64,000 nt of DNA from Scalesia atractyloides (lineage: Eukaryota; Streptophyta; Magnoliopsida; Asterales; Asteraceae): NCBI GenBank assembly GCA_947069175.1, contig CAMTDV010000007.1, positions 49,929,681 through 49,993,680 of the forward strand. The letters run 5' to 3'. A program made the translations under genes and the position numbers. The notes below the pieces were generated by a model. The model saw only the letters and a program-made list of their open reading frames with translations, searched no databases and was not told the origin of the DNA. Positions within the stretch are counted from its first letter, which is position 1. Every line of letters begins with the position of its first letter. Below, one piece after another: positions 1-11,509 of this stretch.

Positions 1-1084
1 GCCTTTGAAATTCTGTTTTTGTTTTATTTTGTCTAAGTTTATATTTTCAACTCATACATATTTTTCTTATACCAAAAATTCGTGCAAGATTTAAAAGAAC
101 CGATTTGAGCCTCAAGGTGTTTTCCTTTTGTCTCGTGAGGCGTAATCGAGGCGAACTAAGGCATAAGCCCAGAAGGTGTAAGACTCGAGGCGAACTGTAG
201 TGGTGTTTTCTTGCCTTTTCTTACTGTTGTTTCCTCATAAATGCTGTTTTTCATAAGAAGCATTCCAAAGCTACCAAATGTAAAACTCGCCATGCCAAAG
301 CACTTGAGATCGCAAAGAAAGCCCCGTGAACTTTCCTCGAGCTCTTGCATGATGTGAGATGATTGTATTGTGATTTACATGTGGGTGTGCATGTGTGAGT
401 TAAGTAGTATATAACTTGATTAAACTTAAATGGGTCAAACTTGGAAAACATGTACATCTTATTCCTAAGTGTATTAGCACTATTCGTTTTGTTAAATATA
501 AGGTTCATTTTATTAATGTCACATTATGTTTTGTTAGGCGGTTTCTATGGATTGGGATGCAAGGATTGAAGAGGTCGGTTCGGGTTGCAAGGTGTATGAA
601 GTCACCGGTTTGATTTTTTGGGTTGCAAACATTTTTGAGCTTCATTCGGAAACATGTACATTTTCTCAAATTGTATACGTTTTGTGTTTCATTTGAGAAA
701 CGTGTACTTTCCGGAAACGTGTTTAATATAAGTTAGAAATTTTTGTTTGTTAATTTTTTTTATCATCCATATATATTTGTGTAATTTCTTGGGAAATACA
801 TTTTTGTTCGTTTAATTTGCCTCTTTAGATATTTTTTAGTCCTTTATGCGTGGTTGACTTAGTGCATTACTATATTTTATAATAGATCATTTTCCATTGT
901 GAAGATTATAAGCAATAAAAGATGATAAAGCCAGTATTATTAAAGACATGAATACATATGACATAGCCAGTATTATTGAAGATAAGATCCATAGAAACAT
1001 AAATCTAACATACTAGCCACTGTGAAAAGAGTAGCTAACTATGCATGTTGCAGTCCGGTTATCTCCCATATTCTTTATTTCCAT
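1..1084. other. Intergenic DNA, no gene recognised
   Basis: AT-rich sequence with only short reading frames that show no family motif. Around 120-200 there are several GAGGCG-type words, which occur often in plant repeats. I see no RNA gene and no transposon boundary I can defend. Confidence 0.5.
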
Positions 1085-1528
1085 TCATGGAAGAGTGTAT
1101 GCTGCCAGAAGAACAGAAAATTGCTCAATAAAGCGCTACACAATGCACAAATATATTAACAGGAAAAGAATCAGCCCAGAAACTTACGTCCGCAATTATA
1201 GCCAATGGGTCGATGTGCAAAGTTGCAGCGCTTCGGAATGGTCAATGCAATTTTAGGGTCAATACCAGAGCTCTTGGCGGTGTTAGAGAGCATAACCGCA
1301 CAAAGGCAGCTTGGGTTTTGCCCAATTACTTTCACCTGAGCACAGCAACTATCTGGGACGGCTGCATTCTCATCTTGAGCAGCAGTAGCACAAGGTGCTA
1401 GCTTCATTGCCTCATTATCAGGTGTAGATTTCCAACAGGGTCCTCCTGTTCCCTCAACTTCCCAGATATGCAATTCCCATAACTGCAACCAAACACATAA
1501 TGTAGCTGATTTTCATTGTAACCTTCAT
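1085..1528 (-). pseudogene. DIR1-like non-specific lipid-transfer protein, frameshifted
   Basis: The family consists of small secreted proteins with an eight-cysteine fold that binds lipids in the apoplast; DIR1 acts in systemic acquired resistance. The ATG at 1526-1528 opens a hydrophobic signal peptide (MKVTMKISYIMCL...) that runs into TGA at 1454-1456. The mature domain is open in the neighbouring frame from about 1455 down to 1188 and holds all eight cysteines, with the CC pair (SCCAQVK), the CLC signature (NPSCLCAV), then RCN and YNCG. A GT-AG intron of 86 bases (1102-1187, donor GTAAGT) follows the last Cys-Gly. A tiny second exon (1085-1101) completes a PYTLP-stop tail, the usual end of this subfamily. 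One small indel near 1456 is the only visible break. It could be a true pseudogene or a consensus error. Family identity is strong; functional status is open. Confidence 0.85.
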
Positions 1529-1590
1529 CTTCGTCTAGCTTCTTAATTCACTTATGCACTCAAGATAGTTCCATTGTTTGAAATCCCGGT

Positions 1591-1600
1591 GATTTATAGG
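1591..1600 (-). promoter_or_regulatory. TATA box of the lipid-transfer-protein gene
   Basis: On the minus strand this reads CCTATAAATC, a good plant TATA box, 63-72 bases upstream of the ATG at 1528. That spacing leaves room for a 5' leader of about 30-40 bases. The promoter core therefore looks intact although the coding frame is broken. Confidence 0.6.
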
Positions 1601-1902
1601 GGGAATGAAGCTTAAAGACTTCTAGATTGCAGACACTCATCGTCTCTCATCATGCTCTCAAATGGAGGAAGCACTAAAACTTGAAAACAAATATTTTTTA
1701 CATAGTATTTGACACATATGGTGGTAGGTGAGCGATCCGTGTATATATATCATTAGCCGTTCTCTTGAGGGTTTACATATGGAAGTCTTTTTTAACATTT
1801 TTTTCTTGTTGTATTTCTTTTCAAAACCTCATTAGATGATAATGGATCATCCACTCAAATTTGGAATCCACCTGTACTCCAAGGTGAATGATTGTTACCA
1901 AC

Positions 1903-2064
1903 CAGGGGCGGACCTACCTTAGTGGAGGGTAGCCTCCGCTACCTTTGGCGCCCCGGCGGTAGTGTAAATTTTAGAAAAAATCGATATTTTTTGACGTTTT
2001 TTTCGATTTCGTTACCTTTTTTTATAAAATTTTACCCCTACAAATATTTCTAGATCCGCCACTG
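1903..2064. mobile_element. hAT-type MITE, 162 bp
   Basis: The ends are CAGGGGCGGACCTA on the left and TAGATCCGCCACTG on the right, which form a 14-base terminal inverted repeat with 12 matches. The element is flanked by a perfect 8-bp direct repeat TTACCAAC (1895-1902 and 2065-2072), the target-site duplication length of the hAT superfamily. It has no coding capacity, so it would have moved using a transposase supplied in trans. Confidence 0.88.
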
Positions 2065-2072
2065 TTACCAAC

Positions 2073-3151
2073 CTTTATACTTTCGACCCTTTTATGTAAT
2101 AAAAAAGTATACTTAAAAAAGAATTATAAGTTTTTACATAGAAATATATGTTTTTACATAAAGTGGCTTATTTACATCAAATGCTAGTAAACATTTTAGG
2201 TTCATATAATACTCCACGTTTTTTTAAAGAATTTTTGTAGTAAGGATAATTTGTTTATTTTCTATTCATTTATCGATGACCCTTTTTTTTCATTTTCATA
2301 TCATAGGCAGTCCACGTTTTTTTTAATCTACTTGTATATTGGTGACATGTTTATCTTGAAAATAGTCAAAATCAACTTGATAAAACCAAAGAGTTAACGT
2401 GATCGAACTTTTCCATGTAAGGCTCAATGGAGGCAAGGGTAATTCAAGAAGGGCTATTGGATGTTTAATCTAAGTCATTATTAGCACTAGATAGGATATT
2501 GCATTTGTCGTTGGGAAGCTACGTAAGCTAACTAGCTAACAATCCAAGAAGACATCATAGGCAAGCGGTTATAAGAAGCAGCATGGACTATGATTTGACT
2601 AACACTTCCATTACACAGCGTATTATGATGCAAAATGGATAAAGAATATGTAAGATCAGTTATCAACAAGTGGTTGAGTATGCTAATTTGGATTTACAAG
2701 GTCTCTAATTACATATATGTATAACATTGATTTTGTTCTCTTTTTCACTTTAATTTGGATTTTATTTAGCTTTTGTATTAATTTTTAACTGAAAAACAGG
2801 ACGGGTCTTTATTGTTTTACAGTGGTGTTACAAGCCAGTTTTTTTATTTTTGGACTTTTAATTTATTTTTTAGTTAGCCACATGGATTTATTTTACATGT
2901 ACATTCATCTTGCAAAAGCATGAATCTTTATAACTCTTTTTATTTATCTTTTAGTTAGCCTCATGGATGTGGACGTTGGCGGTGTTAGTGATGACGGGTG
3001 GGTGAAGGTGTGAAGATGGAAATCATGTTTTGGTTTCTATTTCTTCACATACTATACAACCATCGCCACGGCCACCGCCATAGTGAAGGAGAAAAGGGTT
3101 TTTTAGGTGGTTGAAGATGGTGGTGAAGGTGCTTCTCAAGAAAAATATGAA
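2073..3151. other. Intergenic DNA, no gene recognised
   Basis: AT-rich with homopolymer T runs. A short minus-strand frame around 3045-3156 gives a His/Pro-rich string that runs across the Copia LTR border, so it is not a real gene. Nothing else is supportable. Confidence 0.45.
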
Positions 3152-3156
3152 CAATT

Positions 3157-3599
3157 TGTTGATCAGTTCTGTTAAACATAATGGAAAACATGAATGAAAT
3201 ACCTGAGACGGCAGACATGCCAGCAAAGAATCCAGTCAGAGACGCAGCCATGGAGTTTGACATCTTTGTCAGTGTGATCTGATTCCTCCTTAGGGTGTAA
3301 GATTATGATGGTAAGAACCGAACTAGGGATGAATTCGGTTTAGGTTATGGAGAGAGAGGTGGGTGGCGACTTTTGATGATGATGATGATGTTATTGTGAA
3401 TGTCTAACCCTAAATCTCTCTAATCATCTCCTTATATACACCCAGAAGAAAGCCCTAATAGTTAATTACGGTAATATGGTCCATCAACAATTATCAACTA
3501 ATACATAATATGATTAATATTATTTTGATCTAATATAATATAAATGATTATAATGGCTACATGATAAAATATTATAAATATAATATATTTAATCTTACA
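3157..3599 (-). repeat. 3' LTR of the Copia element (443 bp)
   Basis: Direct copy of 9180-9624. It includes a short GAT/ATG microsatellite near 3376-3390. It lies at the 3' end in minus-strand orientation, next to the polypurine tract. Confidence 0.88.
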
Positions 3600-3610
3600 T
3601 TCTCCCACTT
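3600..3610 (-). other. Polypurine tract of the Copia element
   Basis: On the minus strand this reads AAGTGGGAGAA directly before the LTR start TGTAAGATT. This is the expected plus-strand primer position. Confidence 0.75.
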
Positions 3611-4778
3611 ACCGAGTAATCATTTATCATGAGTATTAGATTAGTCTGATCAGAAGTTAATACTATTTTAGCTTTAAACCAAGAACCATAGCAGAGAAAT
3701 ACAGTCGAATCATTATTCGACTCAGGACCCCCATTAGTCATACTACAACCTCAATTTAAAAACCTAACTGTTATGATCAAAATATGCAAATAAGCCCTTT
3801 AGTTTTGAGTTGTATTTATATTTGTCTATATGTCATTACACCGGCAGAACATATGTTAGAGACATACAAAATCAAACTGATGAGGAAAATTAATAATTAA
3901 TCATTCATAGTACGATATGCAGTTGTACATAGTCATCAATAAACCCGTCATTATTATAAACACTTACATAATAGTTATGAGTGATAGACTTTCAGTTATA
4001 GAATCCTTAAGCATATCATGAATCCATTCCATACAAAGATTTAGTTTCCTCAATTCGTTCATAAACGAATAATTAATTTTTATCGAAATTTAATGCAGCA
4101 CCTCTGAACTGTTACTGTCCAAGGAGACATGGTAGCTGACTTTATCACAATAAGTCTTCAATATATAATTTATATGGAGTTAATAAACTTATGAGTCCAT
4201 TGATAAATTTTCAACATTTAATGACTATTGCTTTGTGATCAACAACATATTATGTCATTATATCTTAGGTTGTTGTTATCAGTTCATTATGACTCCTCCA
4301 TGAGATAAGTTTTGTCTGCTGACATAAGAATATGCCCCGAAATTACATTTTGTCATCTTTGAATATTACAAAATTAGAATAATCAACCAGTTTGAGTTCT
4401 CACTTCTTCTTTAAATTATAGTCTCTCGTTTCCTTTATAGATATTTTAATATCCATAAGATGCTTCACATTAATCTAGATATATCTAGTGTGTTGCAATG
4501 TGAATAATATCTAAACGAGTATAGACTTAAACCACATAAGGCTTCTAATTAATGAAGCATAAGGAAATAATCTCATTTACCCTATTCTCCTCTAAAGGAG
4601 AGTTGTATTGTTTGTTACATATGTAAGGACCCATTTAAATATTAATTTTATGGAACGAAAATAATGTTTCATTGGGTCTATCTCAGTATATTATGATATC
4701 TATTGCATAAGAGATATCTATGAGATCTATTATATCAAGGTTTGTGTTAACAATGCTTTGACTTATGTAACATATACT

Positions 4779-4808
4779 TGTCAAAAGAATGTCATCTATA
4801 TATAGACA
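4779..4808 (-). pseudogene. Reverse transcriptase catalytic motif, Copia remnant
   Basis: A ten-codon stretch on the minus strand translates as CLYIDDILLT. It contains the YxDD metal-binding motif (YIDD at 4791-4802) typical of Copia reverse transcriptase. Surrounding frames are interrupted by stops within a few dozen codons, so the polyprotein is heavily decayed. The position, past the middle of the element toward its 3' end, fits the Copia order gag-protease-integrase-RT-RNase H. Confidence 0.65.
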
Positions 4809-7787
4809 AATTTATTTTAGTTGCTCTCACTCATCTTGAGGTAGGTACATTAATCCACTTGGTTCTTGATGAAAATAATTGTGTTAAGATTTCATCGCAT
4901 TATGATGTTTACATTAACCCATACATGGATTTTATCGGCTTATAGACAAACTGTTCTTTAACCTTAAGTTTAGAACTTTCAGGTTGTTTTATGAACATGT
5001 AAATATGTAAGTCAATTGTTAGGGAAGTTGTTTTAATATTCAACTAATGTAGCTCTAAATTGTTAAAAGCTACAAGAACAGTGATGATCCTCAAAGAAAC
5101 TTTTGTAATAGGTAAGAAAATTCTTTGATAATTTATCTTTTCTTGAGTAGAACCTTTGACAATTAATTATGCTTCTTGGTGTCTTAATGTTTATATTAGG
5201 ATTTGGTTTGTTCATGAACACTCTTAGGTAATTCAATCAAATCCCAAACGTAATTCGAACACATAAAATCAGTTTTACTAGAAAACAGTTTTATTTCATT
5301 TAGAAAATTGATTGCCGCTAATGGTTTAATTAGAAGAGATAGGATCAATAAACTTTTCCAAAATCTACTTCAACATTAGTTAGGGAGGTTATGTAATCAT
5401 CAAAGTTAGTAGGTTTTTAAACACAGATGACCTCTTGAGTTGATTATTGGGTTTATTAGAAGTTTCAATTTTGTGGATTAGCTCTTAGTTGGGTTGCTAT
5501 CATTTTCAGGATTCTAAGTCTGTAAGAGTTGGTGCAGTTTGATGTACAAGAGGTGTAAACAGAGTTAAATTTGGAGTATAATTTAATGACTCTTTTCCCC
5601 CCCCTCTTGTATTCCTTGCAAGTCATGATAAAGACTTTACTGCTCCCACTGGCCTTAGAAGTCTTTAGGAACTCAACATGCTTAGGGTCAATACTTAACG
5701 ACCAACATATTCTAATAGAGAAACGAATTAATGACATTAGTCATTGTAGTTTCTCTTATTGAGGATTAATTAGTTTAGGTAAGAAATCTAAGTGTGCCCA
5801 CAATTAAGCAACAATGAAACTTTTGTAAGAGTAGCATTAGATTTTAAGGAGACAAGTTTTGATTAAACAGTGCCGAAATGGAGCAGTGTCTTGTACAAGA
5901 GGTGTAAATTGAAGTAATGTGAAGTTTTCACTCCCTCACCTCTTGCAACTTTTGCAAGTTATAATTAAGACACTTAATGCTCCCACTGATCTTTGATATC
6001 TCTAAAAATTACTACAAGAGAAATTTCAATGAGGTATGTGACGTGGGAACCTATCATATATATGTTAGACTTTACTTGATTTCCTTAATGTCTAGATGTC
6101 ATAAGAAGCTTAAGGACATATTTAATAGAAATCATACTAAGTAGATATATGAGTAGATTTCTTTAAAACCATGGGCCATATTAGACAAATTTCGATACAA
6201 GTGGATAGTCTTTAATTGATAAATGAATTATGTCTAAATATTCCATTTTAAATAAGTTCCACAAATGTCAATGGAATATAACTTATAGTGGACCCATACT
6301 TATTTCTTTAGCCAAATAATATTTTAGGGCTTTTAACATCATGATTTAAAATCACTTAGAATGAGATTAGATGAAAAAATCATCCTCACTAACCATGTCA
6401 TGATTTCTCATGAATTACGGTTACAATGGATGAAATTTATAGATCTCATTTCCTTTTGTCAAATTCTCATTTGCATGATAACAAAAGTTGTGAAGTGTAA
6501 GGTATCATCTAGCTTCATCTTATTAATGTTTCTATTCAGATATTGAGAACAAATAATATAAGAGTTTAAGGAAAGTGTGACTTTATGTTGACTATGCAAA
6601 CCTCAAAACTGTCACAATATAGCTTTAGTATTGACACTAAATTCTGATTAATTTCTAGAATATGTAATGTATCATAAAGCGTAATTAGAAGACAACTTTT
6701 CATGGTTCTTATAGCCTTAACATTTAATTTTGTCACTAACTCTCATGTTAATTATTTGTTGAATTCTGGTAAGGAAACATTTAGAACTAGCGTCAACTTA
6801 TCAGGTGTTAATTGGAATATTAAAATTATCAACTTAAAGATCATTAAAAGGCGATTACCTATTTTATCCAACTGTTCTTGTGAATTATGGATAATCTCTT
6901 TGCTTATGCCTAATGGCATAATTACGCAGTGAGTTTCTCCCTTGAAGAACCTTAGAATGAATTACTACTTGTATTTTGTCTATGAAACTTAGAAGTATCC
7001 TCTTTTAGGTTTTAGTGTAGTGAGGTGAATTACATCTTATTTTCCAGTTTTAGGCATTTCTTTTCCAATACGTATGTTGCTGATCAACGCACTCATTTTT
7101 CTTTGGTACTTTGAGTGTGACAGTTGATTTATAAGGCATCAAATTGTACTAGTGGAAAAGTTAGTAGTAATGCACTGGAAAAAATGTACTTATTTCCATG
7201 CGTAAGCCCTTTATTTTATGGGTCATGGTATTGTACATTATGATTTATTCACGGATACCATTTAACCTTTATAGTTTAGAATTTGAAATGAAGACATGTA
7301 CCTTAGGAGTTCCTCTGTGTATTCCATAAAATTAGATTAGTCTTAGGAAAAACATAATCTGGAATAACTTTAGTGATAACAGTTATGTTAAATGAGTTCT
7401 TGATTATCATAAGAGACATCATGTTCGACTTATCCTATTCATCATACTCTACTTTGTTTCTGTAGCACTTTTATCAGAAGAGAGCAATAGGATTATCGTG
7501 TCTTAAGGGATAATCAAAGATTTAATTCAAGAGCTAATCTTATAGAAACTTTAAGTAAAGCAAAACATATTAGGTTTAGGAATTAGAGTGGATGAGATAC
7601 TGATTTGTAGAAGAAAGTTACAGTGAGTAATGATATGGGGTGTTAAGGATAAGGCAGACAAAAATATGATCATAAGATTAATGAAGGATCATTAATGTGA
7701 CAATCATTATTTGAAGAAGTTGTGATCTGTCTATTACTAACATCAAAATAATAGACTAATTTGAAAATTCTACTTAAATGAAGGCAA

Positions 7788-8030
7788 ATCAGCTTTGGCC
7801 AGAAGTGTAATCATCTAAGTATGTGTGCAAAGTAATTGTGACAAATCAGCTTTGGCCAGAAATGAGACAATCACTTTAATTATGCACTTGTTAAGTATGC
7901 TAGACATTAATGAATTAGATCAGCTTTGGCCAGATATAAGACATTCATGTATATAATGCACAGTTAACATAGCTTTTGTAACACTTGAACAATAAATAGA
8001 TGTATCAAATCACCTTTGGGCAGATGTGAT
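7788..8030. repeat. Four dispersed copies of an ATCAGCTTTGGCCAGA word
   Basis: The word ATCAGCTTTGGCCAGA recurs three times (about 7788, 7843 and 7917), and a variant ATCACCTTTGGGCAGA occurs near 8009. Spacing is about 55-90 bases with less similar DNA between. They lie inside the Copia leader and look like decayed tandem units. Confidence 0.6.
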
Positions 8031-8127
8031 ATATCAGAAGTCACTCAAGTTAAGCTATTTGGTTTTCTAAAAAGTTATCTTATTATAATTAATTAAGTAT
8101 TTATAAAACATTTATTTAATAGCAAAC

Positions 8128-8165
8128 CCCCTGTTAGCGGGGTTCGAGGCGGAGCCCCAAGCTGA
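8128..8165. repeat. GC-rich hairpin in the Copia leader
   Basis: AACCCC and GGGGTT flank a short loop, and a second GC-rich stretch (GGCGGAGCCCC) follows at once. This GC-rich pair stands out sharply from the AT-rich surroundings. Confidence 0.5.
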
Positions 8166-8204
8166 AATTTAGTTCACAATAATAGCCTTATGTAGTAATG
8201 AGAT

Positions 8205-8700
8205 TTCGGATAAAATCTTGGATTTCGGATGAAGCTCAAATTAGTCCAAGATAGGCATCTCGGATGAGTTTTTAATTATTCCAAGATAGGCATCTCAGAT
8301 GAGTTTCGGATTAGTCTGAGATGGGTATCTCGGATAAGACTCAAATTAGTCCGAGATAGGCATCTCGGATGAGTCTTAAATTAGTCCGAGATGAGCATCT
8401 CGAATAATTTCGCATTGGTCCGAGATGGGCATTTCGGATGAGTTCCGGATTAGTCCGAGATGGGCATCTCGGATGAGATTCAAGTTAGTCCGAGATGCGC
8501 ATCTCGGATGAGACCCAAGTTAGTCCGAAATGGGCATCTCAGATGAGGTCCGAAATGGTCATCTCGGATGAGACCCAAGTTAGTCCGAAATGGTCATCCC
8601 GGATGAGACTCATGATTAGTCCGAGTTTGTCATCTCGGATGAGACTCATGATTAGTCCGAGTTAGTCATCTCGGATGAGGCTCTGATTAGTCTGAAATTT
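8205..8700. repeat. Tandem array of hairpin-forming 30-40 bp units
   Basis: About 13-14 degenerate units contain CATCTCGGATGAG followed by ATTAGTCCGAGATG. Within a unit CATCTCGGA and TCCGAGATG are reverse complements, so each copy can form its own stem-loop. The array lies in the untranslated leader, between the primer site and the presumed gag region of the Copia element on the minus strand. Confidence 0.8.
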
Positions 8701-9165
8701 ATCCTGCAAGATTTTGAAATCTCTAACGATGGCAGTTAGTTGTGATAAGTTTGAAATTCGAAAATTAAGGAATTATGGGATAATTTGTTTTCTATTTTAG
8801 TGCTGATTAGATTTATCTTATTAATTCGAAAATTATATCTATTTATAATAATAACAGATTTCGAATAACTTTAAGTAGATAAAATAGATCAAAATAGGAA
8901 AAAAACACCCAATAATCCGAATTACATTCCAAAATATAGGAATTTCTTCGAATTTCATAAGAACATAATGATGAACCCTAAAAATTTAAGACCAAATTCC
9001 GGAATCCAAAACTGAAACTTTGATATATTATGCAGATTTTGGAACAGTGGTATCTAGTGTGATGTGATTTCGGAAAAGTAATCAAGTTCAAAAAACAATA
9101 ATTATGTTTTCCAGATTTTAATCCCAAAATAATGGATACATAATAGAACTGATTTATCAACATAT

Positions 9166-9179
9166 GCTCTGATACTACA
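9166..9179 (-). other. Primer-binding site of the Copia element
   Basis: On the minus strand the LTR end CA is followed by TGTAGTATCAGAGC. This is one base away from the common plant tRNA-Met primer-site form TGGTATCAGAGC. Confidence 0.75.
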
Positions 9180-9624
9180 TGTTGATCAGTTCTGTTTAAA
9201 CATAATGGAAAACATGAATGAAATACCTGAGATGGCAGACAGGCCAGCAGAGAATCCAGTCAGAGACGCAACCATGAAGTTCGACATCTTTGTCAGTGTG
9301 ATCTGGTTCCTCCTTATGGTGTAATATTATGATGGTAAGAACCAAACTAGGGATGGATTTGGTTTAGGTTATGGAGAGAGAGGAGGGTGGCGACTTTTGA
9401 TGATGATGATGATGATGTTATGAATGTGTAACCCTAAACCTCTCTAATCATCTCCTTATATAAACCAAGAAGGAAACCTTAATTAGTTAATTATGGTAAT
9501 ATGGTCCATCAACAATTACCAACTAATATATAATAGGATTAATATTATTTTGATCTAATATAATATAAATGATTATAATAGCTACATGATTAAATTTTAT
9601 AAATATAATATATTTAATCTTACA
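9180..9624 (-). repeat. 5' LTR of the Copia element (445 bp)
   Basis: Direct copy of 3157-3599, starting TGTTGATCAG and ending AATCTTACA on the plus strand. It lies next to the primer site and is followed by the target duplication CAATT. Confidence 0.88.
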
Positions 9625-9629
9625 CAATT

Positions 9630-10932
9630 GAGTTCAGATCTGAAAGATTTTTGTAGTTGTATGTTATATTTTATTATTATGTAAAAAGTGGGTTTTGTTT
9701 TTGTTGATACACATCTACCTAGGATGTTTCAGAAACAAAGTGTTATAGAAATAAAGTGTTATATAAAGTTGGTTTTGTTATTGTTACACATGTTATTTTT
9801 TCAAATTTATGTAACATTTACATGTTATATTTTTGTCTATAAAATTTCTATGTTATATTTTCATGTTTATGTAACATTTACATGTTTTTATGTCACGTTT
9901 TTGATAGAGTTGCAAGAAAAGTGAGGTTACTTATTTGATTTGTTTGATGATGTTTTGCAAGAAAGAAAATGGATTTGATGGAGTTGCAAAAAAGATACTA
10001 TTTTTAATCACTAAAAAGATGTAACATAAAGTTATACGATTAAATACAATAAGACGATATTACACAATCAAAATACAATTCTTATATATATTTCTAGTTA
10101 CATATTTTAATAGTTCCATAAGAAAGAAATAAATGATTACATATATAAAGTGTTTTTTGTTGTTGAGTTCAAATGAGAATAAAAATTTTGCAAGAATAAA
10201 AAGAATAACTTTTAAACTAATAGGTTTTCTCCATTTACTTCATCTAATGTGGGTATTTAATGTTATGAAAAAGGGCATATAGGTAAATCTATAATTGTCA
10301 TTAATTAGCTAATTAATTAAACTTGTAACTAATTTTTTTCATATACTATTTCAAGATAAAATAATTTATGATGTAGGACAATTTTCGACATGTGTAGGAT
10401 AATTTTAGTATGTGTAGGATAAATTTTAAAATGTATAGGGTAAATTTACATGTGTATAGGGTAAATTCCGGTAAATATACGACATATGTAGGATAAATTT
10501 TGAATTGTGTAGGATTAAATGTTTTTCTTTATTAACGAGAGATAACGTAATTAACGAGAGGAGTTATAAACTATTTAATGTTTTACCGTTATCCTTTTTT
10601 TTATTCTCACATTAAATTTCGTATAAAGTGTTCTTTGTTTTTGTTGTTGTTACATATTGATGGTTTGTTAGAAAAATATATTTTTTTGTTGTTACAGAAA
10701 ATGAAAGAGTTTGTAGTTACATTTGAAATTTGACTTTATTACAAAAGTTAGTGAATTATGAAAAGAGAGATGATCAAAGAGAAAGAAATAAGTAAAGATG
10801 AAGAGAGAAAAATGTGAAAGGAGAGAGAGAAATAAGTAAAAAAGAAAAATTAAAGTGTGTTAAATGATTCTCTTTTACAAGTAAATGGTCTCTCTTTTAA
10901 TCATTATACATTGGGAAATGACAATTTTTTAA
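9630..10932. other. AT-rich intergenic DNA with a short tandem repeat
   Basis: No gene is recognised. At about 10371-10521 a unit of roughly 27-30 bases containing ATGTGTAGGATAAATTT recurs five to six times with drift. The rest is T-rich sequence with many TGTTACAT words. Confidence 0.5.
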
Positions 10933-11185
10933 GGCGCAATCTATCCGGACACCCCTGCTTTCTATTTGGACATCCTTGAGCCCTAGACGGGTCGTCTAGG
11001 CCTAGTGGACCCGTCTAGGCATGGATTTTTAGTGGTCAGCAGGTGCATGGCAGGGTGTAGAAATTTATGTGTGTAGACGGATCATCTAGACCTAGATGAC
11101 CTGTCTAGGACCATGTTTTTTTTAGTTGGAATGACCCGTCTAGAGGGTGTCTAAATAGGCAGATGAGTATGTGAATATGTAGACC
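10933..11185. repeat. Left terminal region of the MULE with a second, inverted terminus
   Basis: The outer left end is followed by a copy of the right terminus: 11130-11180 (GACCCGTCTAGAGGGTGTC, then AAATAGGCAGATGAG) matches 17110-17160 in direct orientation. The roughly 240 bp from 10940 to 11180 is therefore bounded by inverted ends. It could be a small nonautonomous copy or a duplicated terminus. Confidence 0.55.
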
Positions 11186-11509
11186 AAAAAAAAGTGGTCG
11201 TCTACAGGGTCGTCTAGGGGTAGACGCCCCGTCTTATTCAACAAAAAAAACCCACATCTTTGAGCATCACAGCCAAAAAAACCCCAAAATTTATCAAATT
11301 CAAACATAATCTACGATCTAAATGCATAATACATTAAAGATTAATGAAGTTTAGGTGAAATTACGTACCAGAGATGCTTGAATTCCTCAAAAATATGCTC
11401 TGAATACGGTTGAAATGGTAGAATACGTATGTGTGTGTGTTTGGTGTCGTATGTAGCTGGTCGTCTAGGCTGGCTAGTCATATACGACCAATAGACGGGT
11501 CATCTAGGC

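Larger units (their letters stand above)
3157..9624 (-). mobile_element. Copia-type LTR retrotransposon, decayed
   Basis: Two direct repeats (3157-3599 and 9180-9624) begin TG and end CA. They are flanked by the 5-bp target duplication CAATT (3152-3156 and 9625-9629). On the minus strand the right LTR is followed by a tRNA-Met-type primer site (TAGTATCAGAGC), and the left LTR is preceded by a purine tract. Total length is about 6.5 kb. The interior has no long open frame, but a Copia-like RT catalytic motif is readable at 4779-4808. LTR identity by eye is about 93 percent, so this is an old insertion that can no longer encode its own proteins. Confidence 0.88.

Noticed and set aside
3023..3263. 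Short minus-strand frames giving a His/Pro-rich protein
   Set aside because: They run across the Copia LTR border at 3157, so they join unrelated sequences; no family motif.
8205..8700. CRISPR-like look of regularly repeated palindromic words
   Set aside because: Plant retroelement context, degenerate units without unique spacers, and no cas genes; it is a minisatellite of hairpin units.
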